NCBI GenBank assembly: GCA_963742545.1
Contig: CAVUMF010000002.1
Coordinates: 496,001-560,000, forward strand
Origin: Palsa-1392 sp963742545
Lineage (GTDB): Bacteria; Verrucomicrobiota; Verrucomicrobiia; Chthoniobacterales; UBA10450
DNA: 64,000 nucleotides
Direction of reading: 5' to 3'
This document shows positions 54,025 to 62,748 of this stretch, piece by piece. The position numbers were made by a program, and so were the translations under genes. The notes under the pieces were generated by a model. That model was not told the origin of the DNA, searched no databases, and saw only the letters and a program-made list of their open reading frames with translations. How positions within the stretch are numbered: the first letter of the stretch is position 1; each line of letters opens with the position of its first letter.

Positions 54025-55731
54025 CTAAGTCTCGCGGCCAAGCAGGGCGTGGATTTCCGTCGGCTTTTGCTTCCCTTTGACCGCAACTTCGCCGAGTCGC
54101 CGGGTGCGGTAACGCCCTCTCGCCCGCTCCAGCGTGAATTGGGAAATAATGATGCGCGTTCCGTACTCGGGTGTCTTGGTCAGCGCCTCCAAACGTGAGG
54201 CGAGATTTACCCCGTCGCCGATCACGGTGTAGTTGAGTCGGGTCTGCGATCCCATGTTGCCCGCCACGACGACATCGGTGTTGATCCCAATCCCGAAACT
54301 GAGAGGGTGGCGTCCCTGGGCGCAGCGTTCCCGGTTCAATTCATCCAGCGCCTCGGACATTTCCAGCGCCGATACCATGGCGGCATCGGCATCGTCGGGA
54401 CCAGTCAGCGGCGCGCCGAACAACGCCATCATGGCGTCGCCCACGTATTTGTCGACCACGCCGCCGTGCGCTTCGACAATCGCGCTCATGCGGGTGAAAT
54501 AGTGATTCAGAACCTCCAGCATCTCCTGCGCAGAACTGGCCTCACACATGCCGGTAAAGTCTCGCAGATCAGAGAACAAAATGGTGACTTCACGTTCTTC
54601 GCCACCGAGAGTCACGTCTTTGCGCAACAGCTCCCTGGCCACGGCCGGCGAGACAACTTTGCCGAGTAAATCGCGCACCTGATCGCGCTCGGCCAAGCCT
54701 TCGCTCATATGATTGAAGGCCTCGGCGAGCTGACCGATCTCATCCTCCGTTTGCACCTTAATGCGGTGCGAATAATCGCCCGCACTAATTTTGCGCGTGC
54801 CTTCGGCAAGTTGCAAAACCGGTCGGGAAACACTGCGTGCGATCCAAATTCCAAGAGCGACGGAGATAAGCAACCCGGCGAGCGCGAGGTAAAGGTAAGT
54901 GCGCTCGAGACGCATATAGGGAGCCAGTTCTTTGTCGAGCGACCGTTCCAGAAGCGCGACGGCCGTCCCGTTTTCTGTCGGGAGCGGGAGCGAGTAACTG
55001 ACAAAATGTTCTCCGCCAAATTGAAAATCGACAATTTGTTTGAGAGGAGGCCGCCGCGCTCGCAAATGCGTCAGCAGCGACTCGCGTTTCTTCCCCTCAA
55101 AGGTGGAGGCGAACAGACTCGCCAATTCAGCCGGATCGAAAAATGTGATCTCCAAATCAGAGAAAGCCTGGATTTCACGGGCGAATCGGTCGTCGATAAG
55201 AAACGCGGGGCAGAGCCACGCGATCGGAGCAGGCGCGAGCAGCGGCGTCACCGCCAAGGCGTATAGCTCCTTGTCCAGGATGACGAACGCGTAGGCCGCC
55301 CCGTCTGCTTCCGCCTTGTCGGCCAGCTTGGGAAAGGGAAACGGAACAGATCGCCGCTCGGGCTGGCGAGTATCGAAAAGAAGTTGCTTCTCAAGCGACG
55401 CGATCAGAATGCGCTCGGCGTTGATCCGGCCGCGCAAACTTTCCAGTGCGGACAAAGTGGTGGCGCGATCCTGATTCGCGCCGGCAAAGGCCTCCAAAAA
55501 GGCGTGGTCGCGAGAGAGAATTGCAGCCGCACTCGTAATCCGCTGACTACGCTCCTCGATCAACTTCTTGAAAACCTGGGCACCGGCGCGCAGACGCGCG
55601 TCGATTTGCGCGAGGGCGTGCTCCCGATTCGCGTGCCGGACAACGAGATAAGTCACGCTTTGCAGGAGGGTCAAAAGCGCGACAAGAGAGAAGAGGAGCC
55701 GGCTCCTGAAACTGCGAAATTGAAACCTCAG
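54025..55731 (-). CDS. HAMP-linked transmembrane adenylate cyclase
   Basis: A 568-residue protein if started at CTG 55731. That codon has a GGAGG six bases upstream and completes the first membrane helix (RLLFSLVALLTLLQSVTYLV); the first conventional start, TTG 55674, would cut the helix. A periplasmic sensor domain (about 45-270), a second helix (LALAGLLISVALGIWIA), HAMP (about 300-355) and a cyclase domain (380-568) follow. The catalytic set is canonical: SDLRDFTG, VDKYVGDAMM, NYTVIGDGVN and NLASRLE. It is the last gene of the barrel/cupredoxin operon and should produce cAMP in response to a periplasmic signal. Confidence 0.88.
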   Translation of the reverse strand: MRFQFRSFRSRLLFSLVALLTLLQSVTYLVVRHANREHALAQIDARLRAGAQVFKKLIEERSQRITSAAAILSRDHAFLEAFAGANQDRATTLSALESLRGRINAERILIASLEKQLLFDTRQPERRSVPFPFPKLADKAEADGAAYAFVILDKELYALAVTPLLAPAPIAWLCPAFLIDDRFAREIQAFSDLEITFFDPAELASLFASTFEGKKRESLLTHLRARRPPLKQIVDFQFGGEHFVSYSLPLPTENGTAVALLERSLDKELAPYMRLERTYLYLALAGLLISVALGIWIARSVSRPVLQLAEGTRKISAGDYSHRIKVQTEDEIGQLAEAFNHMSEGLAERDQVRDLLGKVVSPAVARELLRKDVTLGGEEREVTILFSDLRDFTGMCEASSAQEMLEVLNHYFTRMSAIVEAHGGVVDKYVGDAMMALFGAPLTGPDDADAAMVSALEMSEALDELNRERCAQGRHPLSFGIGINTDVVVAGNMGSQTRLNYTVIGDGVNLASRLEALTKTPEYGTRIIISQFTLERARGRYRTRRLGEVAVKGKQKPTEIHALLGRET

Positions 55732-56372
55732 GGATAACCTCCGTCCGATAGCCCGGGCGCTCTCCTGACGCGAAAGTCCGGTTTCAAATCCAAACTGAAG
55801 ACCAATTGTTTTGCGTCGCCTTGTCTAACGTCGACCCGTTGCGCCGCTCCATCCGGCTGTCCTTTCAGCAGCGGGTGCCAGACGGCGACCGTGTATTGCC
55901 CGGGCGCCAAATCTTTCAAGACGGCGCGCCCGCTCCGGCCAGTAACCTGAAAATACGGCGTCGCAAGGACTGCGACGTAGGCAATCATCCAATCGTGAAT
56001 GTTGCAGCCGAGCGTTACGAATCCCTCCTTGTCGAAAACGACCGGCTCCGCGGGAACACCCGCATAAAGCGGCAACTCGAATCTTTTCGCGGGCGAAAGC
56101 GAGTAGACGTGATGACGAATATTGTCCTTGTTCGGAAACATCACCGAGGTGCCGACCTGCACCGCCGTGACGTAGGGAATGAACTGTTTGTTTTGCTGAT
56201 CGATCACAGCCTTTTTCTCGGCGCGCGCCGCAGTGGCGCTCGACTTCGCATAAACGACCGCATCCGAAACAGGCGCACCCTTTCCATTCTTCACCATCAC
56301 GGTAAGCGAACCGGCCTCCAGCCCGCTGCACGCAAGGCAGCCGGCGAGAAGAATAATTGTTCGCGCGTTCAC
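55728..56372 (-). CDS. Periplasmic cupredoxin-like protein (methylamine utilization-type)
   Basis: A 214-residue protein from GTG 56372 with a signal peptide (ARTIILLAGCLACSGLEAGS). A cupredoxin fold is indicated by NKDNIRHHVYSLS and LGCNIHDWM, which supply His, Cys, His and Met ligands of a type 1 copper site. The C-terminal half is a beta-rich carboxypeptidase-regulatory-like domain (LKDLAPGQYTVAVWHPL). Its family is often annotated as a methylamine utilization protein, without good evidence. It lies between the outer-membrane barrel and the adenylate cyclase, overlapping the cyclase start by four bases. Confidence 0.85.
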   Translation of the reverse strand: MNARTIILLAGCLACSGLEAGSLTVMVKNGKGAPVSDAVVYAKSSATAARAEKKAVIDQQNKQFIPYVTAVQVGTSVMFPNKDNIRHHVYSLSPAKRFELPLYAGVPAEPVVFDKEGFVTLGCNIHDWMIAYVAVLATPYFQVTGRSGRAVLKDLAPGQYTVAVWHPLLKGQPDGAAQRVDVRQGDAKQLVFSLDLKPDFRVRRAPGLSDGGYP

Positions 56373-56375
56373 GCC

Positions 56376-57221
56376 TCAATAAGCAAAAGCGATTTTCGCT
56401 TCAACCAAATGATTTACATAGTCGAGCGGACCGTGGGTCGTGTTGCGAAACTCGTAGTTCACCTGCAGAGAAATGTATTTGCTTAACGTGTAACCAACCG
56501 ACGCGGAAAACGCGTTTGTCACGCCACGCAACCGGTAGGCCGTGTAAGGCGGACTGCCGAAACTGTTTACTGACTCGCGGGCCGAACTGAGAGCGAAAAC
56601 GTCGGGTCGCGGCGGGAGCGCGTAGGAAATCACTTCACCATTGCGGTAAAGGTATCCCACCGCCACCTGGAGCGACGAAGTTACATCGAACGCTAAACGA
56701 ATCGCGCCACTGTTTCCGCTCAGGTCCCAGAAGGGGTCTTTCGCCGCGTAGTCGTCAAAGATGTAAACGGCCTCCACCGAAAGCCGTTCAGTAATTCCGA
56801 ATCCACCTCTAATCTTGAATCCGTTCTCGACCCCGCTTCGATCGTCCTCCTTGAAGAAGTCGTAGGCCAGGCTGTCCTCGATCAACACCCACGGCGCCAT
56901 GCGCCCAAGTCCAAATCGATAACGCAGACTGGCGCTTCCACCCGGAGCCAGGTTGTTGAACGCTTCAAATCGAGCCCAGACCTGTTCGCGCAAGTCGACC
57001 CCAAGATTCAAGCGCAGATCGCGCGTGAGTTGAAAGGCATTTCCAACCCCGAGATTGCTCTCCCAGGCCCAGTCGTCCTTAGCGTCCGACGCGCGATCCG
57101 AGTTGGAAAGGTTACTGTCATAGAGGGCGCCTGTTTCAGCATCGACGCGCCAATCGGCCCGCGCGGCGCTTGCCACCATGGCAAGCAACACAGCCAGTCC
57201 AGTTGTCCCCATCGCCTTCAC
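56376..57221 (-). CDS. Outer-membrane beta-barrel protein
   Basis: A 281-residue protein with a signal peptide (MKAMGTTGLAVLLAMVASAA) and alternating amphipathic strands with aromatic girdles (LRLNLGVDLREQVWARFEAF, LQVAVGYLYRNGEVISYAL). It ends EAKIAFAY, a typical C-terminal barrel strand with a terminal aromatic residue. GTG 57221 or ATG 57212 starts the protein. It is first in a three-gene operon and lies only three bases from the cupredoxin gene. It may be a porin or a surface sensor. Confidence 0.82.
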   Translation of the reverse strand: MKAMGTTGLAVLLAMVASAARADWRVDAETGALYDSNLSNSDRASDAKDDWAWESNLGVGNAFQLTRDLRLNLGVDLREQVWARFEAFNNLAPGGSASLRYRFGLGRMAPWVLIEDSLAYDFFKEDDRSGVENGFKIRGGFGITERLSVEAVYIFDDYAAKDPFWDLSGNSGAIRLAFDVTSSLQVAVGYLYRNGEVISYALPPRPDVFALSSARESVNSFGSPPYTAYRLRGVTNAFSASVGYTLSKYISLQVNYEFRNTTHGPLDYVNHLVEAKIAFAY

Positions 57222-57236
57222 AAAGTCTGAGATCTT

Positions 57237-57483
57237 TCCGGTGCGCAGCCTACCAGTTCCTCCGAATAATTGCGAGACACCAACTCCATTCCATCCTCGG
57301 CCTGGAGCCTAACGAGTTGCTCGTCTGGAACCTCGCGCACGTGTGCTGTCGCACCAGGATGTTGGCGAGTTGGCCCAGCCGCTCTTTTTGCTCCTTGATC
57401 AGCAGTTTGGAATAACCCACGAGATCGATGAACAAGACATGCCCGATTGTGCGCCGAAGAATGCTTTCAGATTCAGGCGCCAT
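57237..57483 (-). pseudogene. Truncated cyclase N-terminal fragment
   Basis: The minus strand reads MAPESESILRRTIGHVLFID then LVGYSKLLIKEQKERLGQL, the start of the atypical cyclase family, before a frameshift near 57350. In another frame QLVRLQAEDGMELVSRNYSE follows, where GDG has become EDG. Homology then ends. A GCCTAACGA word lies at 57307. Confidence 0.8.
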
Positions 57484-57529
57484 GGGCTCTGCGCGACCTC
57501 AACGCGGCGAACAAGTTGCGCGGGTTCAT
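57473..57529 (-). pseudogene. Scar of a paralogue start (MNPRNLFAAL...)
   Basis: An ATGA overlap with the stop of the 57526-59685 gene begins MNPRNLFAALRSRRAHGA and a stop. The first eight codons match the TolB array module; the rest belongs to the leader of the truncated cyclase fragment. Confidence 0.65.
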
Positions 57530-59685
57530 TGCTGCGCTGCTTTTTCCAGCTCACTGAGCTTATTCATCAGCGCCTGAAAGCGCGGCTCGTCGCGCACGCT
57601 ATCGTAAAGCTGGTCACTCTTGATCCACCAGAGAACGGGATCCCGGTCTTCAAGGGCTTTATCCAGCCAATCGAAGGCCTTCTCCTTTTCGCCCAGTCCC
57701 AGATAGACCGTCGCCACATTCGAAGGCGAGACATAGCGTTTCTTCGAGAGATCTTCCAGTTCGCGCAGGATCTGCCCGGCTTGCGTGCGATCGCCCAGAA
57801 CGGCGTCGGTATAACCGACAGAAGCCAGATACCAGGGGAGGTCATCGAGTGTCATTGCTTTCTGGAACTCCGCTCTGGCCTCCGCGGTATTTCCTTTCGC
57901 CATCGAGCACCAGCCCGCAACGTTGTGAGCGAAAGCATTGTTGGGATTCAATTCCAGGGTGCTGCGAATTTGCGTGATGGCTTCGTCGTAGCGACGGGCC
58001 AGGTAATAAAACCAGGCGAAATCCGTATTGAGCAAAGGATTGAGCGGATCCAATTCCAACGCCTTCTTCTCATTCGCCAGCGCCTCATCGAATCGGCCCT
58101 GGGTCGCGAACGTCCACCCATATTGGTCATAGGCCAGGGCCAGGTTCGGATTCAATTCCGCGGCGCGATCGAGTTCCTTTTCGCTGCCCTTGAGGTCGAG
58201 GGAAGTCTGGAGGGCTGTTCCCATGGAGAGATGGGCTTCGGCGAGTTCGGGATCGAGCGCGAGCGCTTTTTTCGCCAGTTCCATCTGCCGAGCCCAGGCT
58301 TCTTTCCCCGACATCGTCTGTCCTCCAGCCCAGCCGTAAATATCGGCCAATCCGCAATAAGCGAGGGCGAACTTCGGATCCAGTTGCAGCGCCTCTTCGA
58401 AGTCGCGGATGGCGTTCGTCCATCCCTCCTGCGTGAACTGGGCGAAGTTATAGCGACCGCGCAGATAAAGGCGGTGGGCTTCCGGGTTCTCGGTCGGCCG
58501 CTTGGCCAAAGCGCGCGCTTCGTTAACCCCCAACTGGACCTGCAAGGCTTCGACCACCCGTTTCGCCACATCGCTCTGGAACGTGAGGATATCCTTCATA
58601 TCGCCGTCATAGGTTTCCGACCAGAGATGAAAGCCATCGGCCACTTTGATGAGCTGGGCGGTTACACGCAGCTTCTCGCCAGCTTTGCGCACGCTGCCTT
58701 CCAGCACCGTGTTGACGTGGAGTTCCTGGCCGACCTTGCGAAAGATGTCCTCCTTATTCATACCCTTGAAGGCGAAGGAAGAGCTGCGTCCAGGCACGCG
58801 CAATTGTTTCACTTTCGTCAGTGCGTTGAGCAATTCCTCGGTCATGCCATCGCTCAGATACTCGTCGCTCTTGTCCGCGCTCAGGTTCACAAACGGCAGC
58901 ACCGCGATGCTTTTTCCCGGGACTGCTGTCGCGGCACTCTCGTGGAGCGGACTATTTGTCTTCGCTTTTGCACGCGAGTGAAGAATCGCGGGAGTGAAGA
59001 TGAGAGCCGGAACCCCAAAGCAGATCAGAAAAAATAGAACGATCAGAGCGGTCGAAAAGGATCGACTTTTCGAAGGCCTGGTTTCCCCCGGTTGTTTCTG
59101 CTCAGCGAATCGGGCGGGCAGCGCGGGGTTGCCGAGTTCGTCGGTGTAGAGATTGAACACGTGCAAGCGGACGCCATGTTTCACTTCGCACTCGCCCAGA
59201 TCGTGCAGGCGCGGCTGCCACTGGCGATATTGTTCCAGGTCTTCCGCAACTCGCCTGGAGAGCAAGATGTGGCCGGCATCGCCGCAATCCATCACCCGCT
59301 GTGCCATGTTGATGCCCGCGCCGGCAACGTTGGTGCGCCCGCTCACGTCGGTCACTTCGCTCACCGGGCCGCTGTGCACGCCCATCCGCACCGCGACCTC
59401 CGGATGCATCTTGAGCGCTTGCGCGATCTCAAGCGCGCATTGCGCTGGTTCTTCCGAGCTGTTGCGAAAGACCAGCGCCATCCCATCACCGGTCGGTAGC
59501 CTAACGAGTTGCTCGTTGGTTGACTTCGCCACCTGCGAAGTCGCCAACACGATCTCGGTCAGTTGGCGCAATCGCTCCTTCTGCTCCTCGATCAAGAGCT
59601 TGGAATAGCCGACCAGATCGATGAACAGAACATGCCCAATCTCGAGTCGCAGATTGTTCTCGGGTTCAGGCGCCATGGTGGTCAC
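57526..59685 (-). CDS. Cyclase-homology / TolB-like / TPR membrane protein
   Basis: A 719-residue protein (GTG 59685 or ATG 59676). The cyclase-homology domain (about 12-185) shows LFIDLVGYSKLL, RLPTGDGMALVF and GINMAQRVMD, with the same non-canonical Leu and Asn at the base-recognition positions. One transmembrane helix follows (ALIVLFFLICFGVPALIF). The TolB-like domain is of the MTEEL form (KSIAVLPFVNLSADKSDEYL, TVLEGSVRKAG). Long TPRs end VRDEPRFQALMNKLSELEK. Unlike 33401-36088 it lacks the F-AELKRRN membrane module. The stop overlaps a module scar. A GCCTAACGA word lies at 59499. Confidence 0.92.
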   Translation of the reverse strand: MTTMAPEPENNLRLEIGHVLFIDLVGYSKLLIEEQKERLRQLTEIVLATSQVAKSTNEQLVRLPTGDGMALVFRNSSEEPAQCALEIAQALKMHPEVAVRMGVHSGPVSEVTDVSGRTNVAGAGINMAQRVMDCGDAGHILLSRRVAEDLEQYRQWQPRLHDLGECEVKHGVRLHVFNLYTDELGNPALPARFAEQKQPGETRPSKSRSFSTALIVLFFLICFGVPALIFTPAILHSRAKAKTNSPLHESAATAVPGKSIAVLPFVNLSADKSDEYLSDGMTEELLNALTKVKQLRVPGRSSSFAFKGMNKEDIFRKVGQELHVNTVLEGSVRKAGEKLRVTAQLIKVADGFHLWSETYDGDMKDILTFQSDVAKRVVEALQVQLGVNEARALAKRPTENPEAHRLYLRGRYNFAQFTQEGWTNAIRDFEEALQLDPKFALAYCGLADIYGWAGGQTMSGKEAWARQMELAKKALALDPELAEAHLSMGTALQTSLDLKGSEKELDRAAELNPNLALAYDQYGWTFATQGRFDEALANEKKALELDPLNPLLNTDFAWFYYLARRYDEAITQIRSTLELNPNNAFAHNVAGWCSMAKGNTAEARAEFQKAMTLDDLPWYLASVGYTDAVLGDRTQAGQILRELEDLSKKRYVSPSNVATVYLGLGEKEKAFDWLDKALEDRDPVLWWIKSDQLYDSVRDEPRFQALMNKLSELEKAAQQ

Positions 59686-59722
59686 TCCGCTGCAGTTCGG
59701 CGAAGAGGCTGCGCCGGTTCAT
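59666..59722 (-). pseudogene. Scar of a paralogue start (MNRRSLFAELQR...)
   Basis: An ATGA overlap with the stop of the 59719-61815 gene opens MNRRSLFAELQRSDHHGA and a stop. The first dozen codons are the TolB array module start; after that the sequence joins the cyclase gene leader, which also ends HGA-stop at the 57473 scar. Confidence 0.68.
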
Positions 59723-61815
59723 CGTTTCACGCTTGCAGCCGGCGGAAAGATTTTCTGGACCAACACTTCGAACCGTGGCTCCCCGCGAAGATCGTCGAGG
59801 ATAGGATCGATTTTGATCGTGAAGATATCGTTACCGGAGCCCTCCCGATAGGCCCGTTCCAACTCACCCATCGCGCGATCCTTCTCACCCAGAGCCAGCA
59901 ACAAGACGGCAAAATTGTAGGCCGAAACATAACGGGATTTCGCTTCCTCGATCAGCCGAGCCAGAATCTTTTGTGCCTCGTCCTGGCGACCTGTTCGGGC
60001 GTAGGCCTGGCCGAGATAGGCGAGATTCTCTGGATCGTCATTTAACTCCACGGCTTTTTCATAAGCGCCAATTGCCTGGGGAAATTGCCCCTTGAGTTGA
60101 AAGGCCAAACCTAAATAATACGGCGCAATGTAAAAGTGGGGATCCAATTCGATCGTCCTGCGAAGTTGCGCAATGGCGTCGTCGTAGCGATGGGCATGCA
60201 AATAGATCAGCCCCAAATCGGCATTGATAATCGACGAAAGCGGATCTAACTCCGCCGCCCTCTTTCCTTCGCCGATGGCGCGATCGAACTGGCCGGAGGC
60301 GGATAAGGGACCCCACCCAAGCCAGTGATAGGCCATCGCGTAGTTTGGGTCCAAGGCAATCGCGCGCTCGAATTCCGCGATGGCCCGAGGAAAGTCAAAA
60401 TCGTAAGCCGTCAGAATCCTGCCCATGGAGGCGTGTGCCTCGGCCAGAGTCTCGTCGAGATCGAGCGCCTTCTTCGCGGCGGCCCTGGCCTGTGGAACGG
60501 AGTCTTGCGGGTTGGCTTCGCCAAAGACCGAGAGCAGCGCGTAGCCGTCGGCGAGCCCGGCGTAGGCACGGGCATAGACGGGATCCTTCTCGATCGCCTG
60601 ATGGAAATAATCGATCGCTTTGCGGAGGTCCGCGCCGGTCCGCTTGTTCCAAAAAAATCTTCCTTTGAGATAGAGCTCATAGGCTTCGGGATTCGCCGTA
60701 GGCTTTTTTACGAGCAGTACCTTCTCCGAGCCGGAGAGTTTCGCCTGCAGCGTTTCCGCGATGGTCCTCGCAATGTCACTCTCGACCGCAAAGATGTCCG
60801 TCAGGTTGCGGTCATAACTATCCGCCCAAAGGTGCGCATCGGTTGAGGCTTTAATCAGCTGCACATTCACCCGCACCTGATCATTAGCCTTTTGCACACT
60901 GCCTTCGACAACATTGGCCACCCCAAGTTGCTGCGCGATTTCGGGAAGATTCTCGGGCGAACTCTTGAAGTGCTGCGTCGAAGTGCGCGAGATGACTTTC
61001 AAGTCCGCCACTTTGGCCAGCCGCGTCAGAATCTCATCCTGCACGCCCTCGGCGAAGTAAGCGTTACTCCTCTCGTCGCTCAAATTCTCGAACGGGAGGA
61101 CGGCAATGCTTTTCTCCGGTATGGCAATGGTCGGCGCCGGCTTGCGCGCAATAATCAGGAGCGCCGCCACGATTGCAGCCAGCAGGAGAAGGGTCGCGCC
61201 GATACTGGCCCAACGATTTCGAGTCCGGTGCTGCTTGAGTATCCGAAGTTTTTTGGGCAGCTGCGGATTGCCAACATCGTCGCGGTAAAGATTGACCAAG
61301 CCAAGACGCACCCCGTGTTTCACTTCACATTCGCCGAGGTCATGCAGCTGCCGCTTCCAATGTCCGTACTGCTCCAAATCCTCTGCCACATGTCTGGAGA
61401 GCAAAATGTGACCCGCGTCGCCGCAATCCATCACGCGCTGCGCCATGTTAATGCCAGCGCCGGCGATGTTGGTGCGACCGTTGACATCTGTAACCTCGCT
61501 CACCGGCCCGCTATGAATTCCCATTCGCACCAGGACCTCTGGATGCGATTTAAGCGTTTGCGCGATCTCGATCGCGCAACGCACCGGTTCCTCCGAGCTA
61601 TTGCGAAAGACCAGCGCCATCCCGTCGCCGGTCGGCAGCCTGACGAGTTGTTCGTTCGTCGATTCGCCTACCTGTGCCGTCGCGAGCACGATCTCGGTCA
61701 GCTGCCGCAAGCGTTCCTTCTGTTCTTCGATCAAGAGCTTGGAATAGCCGACGATGTCGACGAAAAGAACATGCCCGATCTCTAGTCGCAGATTGCTTTC
61801 AGAGTCTGGAATCAT
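59719..61815 (-). CDS. Cyclase-homology / TolB-like / TPR membrane protein
   Basis: A 698-residue protein from ATG 61815. The cyclase-homology domain (8-180) is very close to that of 57526-59685 (LFVDIVGYSKLL, RLPTGDGMALVF, GINMAQRVMD). A transmembrane helix follows (GATLLLLAAIVAALLIIA). The TolB-like domain is of the IQDEIL type (EKSIAVLPFENLSDERSNAY, VVEGSVQKAN), close to array gene 1. TPRs end LRGEPRFEVLVQKIFPP. The mix of a cyclase N-terminus from one neighbour and a TolB/TPR part from another again suggests shuffling. Confidence 0.92.
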   Translation of the reverse strand: MIPDSESNLRLEIGHVLFVDIVGYSKLLIEEQKERLRQLTEIVLATAQVGESTNEQLVRLPTGDGMALVFRNSSEEPVRCAIEIAQTLKSHPEVLVRMGIHSGPVSEVTDVNGRTNIAGAGINMAQRVMDCGDAGHILLSRHVAEDLEQYGHWKRQLHDLGECEVKHGVRLGLVNLYRDDVGNPQLPKKLRILKQHRTRNRWASIGATLLLLAAIVAALLIIARKPAPTIAIPEKSIAVLPFENLSDERSNAYFAEGVQDEILTRLAKVADLKVISRTSTQHFKSSPENLPEIAQQLGVANVVEGSVQKANDQVRVNVQLIKASTDAHLWADSYDRNLTDIFAVESDIARTIAETLQAKLSGSEKVLLVKKPTANPEAYELYLKGRFFWNKRTGADLRKAIDYFHQAIEKDPVYARAYAGLADGYALLSVFGEANPQDSVPQARAAAKKALDLDETLAEAHASMGRILTAYDFDFPRAIAEFERAIALDPNYAMAYHWLGWGPLSASGQFDRAIGEGKRAAELDPLSSIINADLGLIYLHAHRYDDAIAQLRRTIELDPHFYIAPYYLGLAFQLKGQFPQAIGAYEKAVELNDDPENLAYLGQAYARTGRQDEAQKILARLIEEAKSRYVSAYNFAVLLLALGEKDRAMGELERAYREGSGNDIFTIKIDPILDDLRGEPRFEVLVQKIFPPAASVKR

Positions 61816-61843
61816 CTATCGCGAAAGGATGGGAAAGCCGAAA

Positions 61844-62266
61844 TTATGGGGAAGCGACGGCTTCGGCGAGCGCGCGAATGCGGCTGATACCTGCGACTTG
61901 TAGCCGCGATAAGCGCCGATCATTGGTGACGAAGAGATCGACTCCGGCGGTCGAAGCGCAAGCGAGTTGGACCGCATCAGGCGCGGCCAGAGCAGCGTGG
62001 GTGGAACGCAGTTGGGCAAAGCGAAAGGCGGCCGCCCGGTCAAATTCGATCAGGTGCATTTGCTCAAAGGCCGCGGAGTACTGCGCCACCAGGTCCGCGC
62101 GCTGCCGCTGCATCGGTCGCACGAGTAATTCGCCCAGAGTAAGGGTGGAAGTGACGACTTCGGCGTCCTGCTCTTCCTGCCAGGCGAGGAGGGCTTTCAT
62201 CCGCGCCGCCGCGGCGGAGTCCTCCCAGAGATAGATGAAAAGATTCGTGTCCCAGAAAACGCGCAT
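61844..62266 (-). CDS. PIN-domain toxin (VapC-like), module 1
   Basis: A 140-residue PIN-domain ribonuclease. The acidic active-site residues are in place: Asp in FWDTNLFIYLW, Glu in LTLGELLVRP, Asp in AAPDAVQLA and Asp in FVTNDRRL. VapC toxins cleave tRNA or rRNA when freed from their antitoxin. The gene starts directly after the antitoxin stop (TAAATG) and is therefore translationally coupled. Confidence 0.9.
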   Translation of the reverse strand: MRVFWDTNLFIYLWEDSAAAARMKALLAWQEEQDAEVVTSTLTLGELLVRPMQRQRADLVAQYSAAFEQMHLIEFDRAAAFRFAQLRSTHAALAAPDAVQLACASTAGVDLFVTNDRRLSRLQVAGISRIRALAEAVASP

Positions 62267-62500
62267 TTATTTCCAATCTTTGCGCAGTCTTCGCACATAG
62301 GAATCGGCCTTTACCCCTCGCCAGATGGAACGATCAATCGACTTGAGATGCTCGAGCGGATTGGCGTGCGTGGGACCAGGGGATTGCAGTTCGCGCTTCA
62401 AACCGGAAATGACCAGAGCTTTCAGGGTGGTATTCGTTTCGAGCGCTTTTCGTTTGGCGCGCCGAAGCAAGGCGTCAGGCAAGTCGAGCGTGGTTTTCAC
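62267..62500 (-). CDS. VapB-like antitoxin, module 1
   Basis: A 77-residue protein from GTG 62500 with the ribbon-helix-helix-type opening KTTLDLPDALLRRAKRKALE followed by TNTTLKALVISGLKREL, and a C-terminal toxin-binding tail. It should repress its own operon and neutralise the PIN toxin. The frame is open further upstream, where it overlaps a truncated cyclase gene. Confidence 0.82.
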   Translation of the reverse strand: MKTTLDLPDALLRRAKRKALETNTTLKALVISGLKRELQSPGPTHANPLEHLKSIDRSIWRGVKADSYVRRLRKDWK

Positions 62501-62733
62501 GACGCGGACGATAAACCCATAAAGCAATATCGCAATACTTGTGGTTCAGTCGGCAGCCTGACGAGTTGCTCGTTGGTCGACTTCGCGACTTGGGTGGTAG
62601 CCAGCACGATGTCGGTGAGCTGGCGCAACCGCTCCTTTTGCTCTTCGATCAAGAGCTTGGAATATCCGACCAGATCGATGAAGAGGACGTGCCCGATCTC
62701 GAGCCGTAGGTCGCTCTCGGATTTGGATGTCAT
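62497..62733 (-). pseudogene. Truncated cyclase N-terminus abutting antitoxin module 1
   Basis: From ATG 62733 the first 60 residues match the atypical cyclase family (RLEIGHVLFIDLVGYSKLL, NEQLVRLPT). The homology breaks exactly before the GDGMALVF motif and continues for a few unrelated codons into the antitoxin start. The toxin-antitoxin pair therefore seems to have been inserted into, or to have replaced, the rest of a cyclase-TolB gene. Confidence 0.82.
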
Positions 62734-62748
62734 ATTCCCTGGCCGTGC

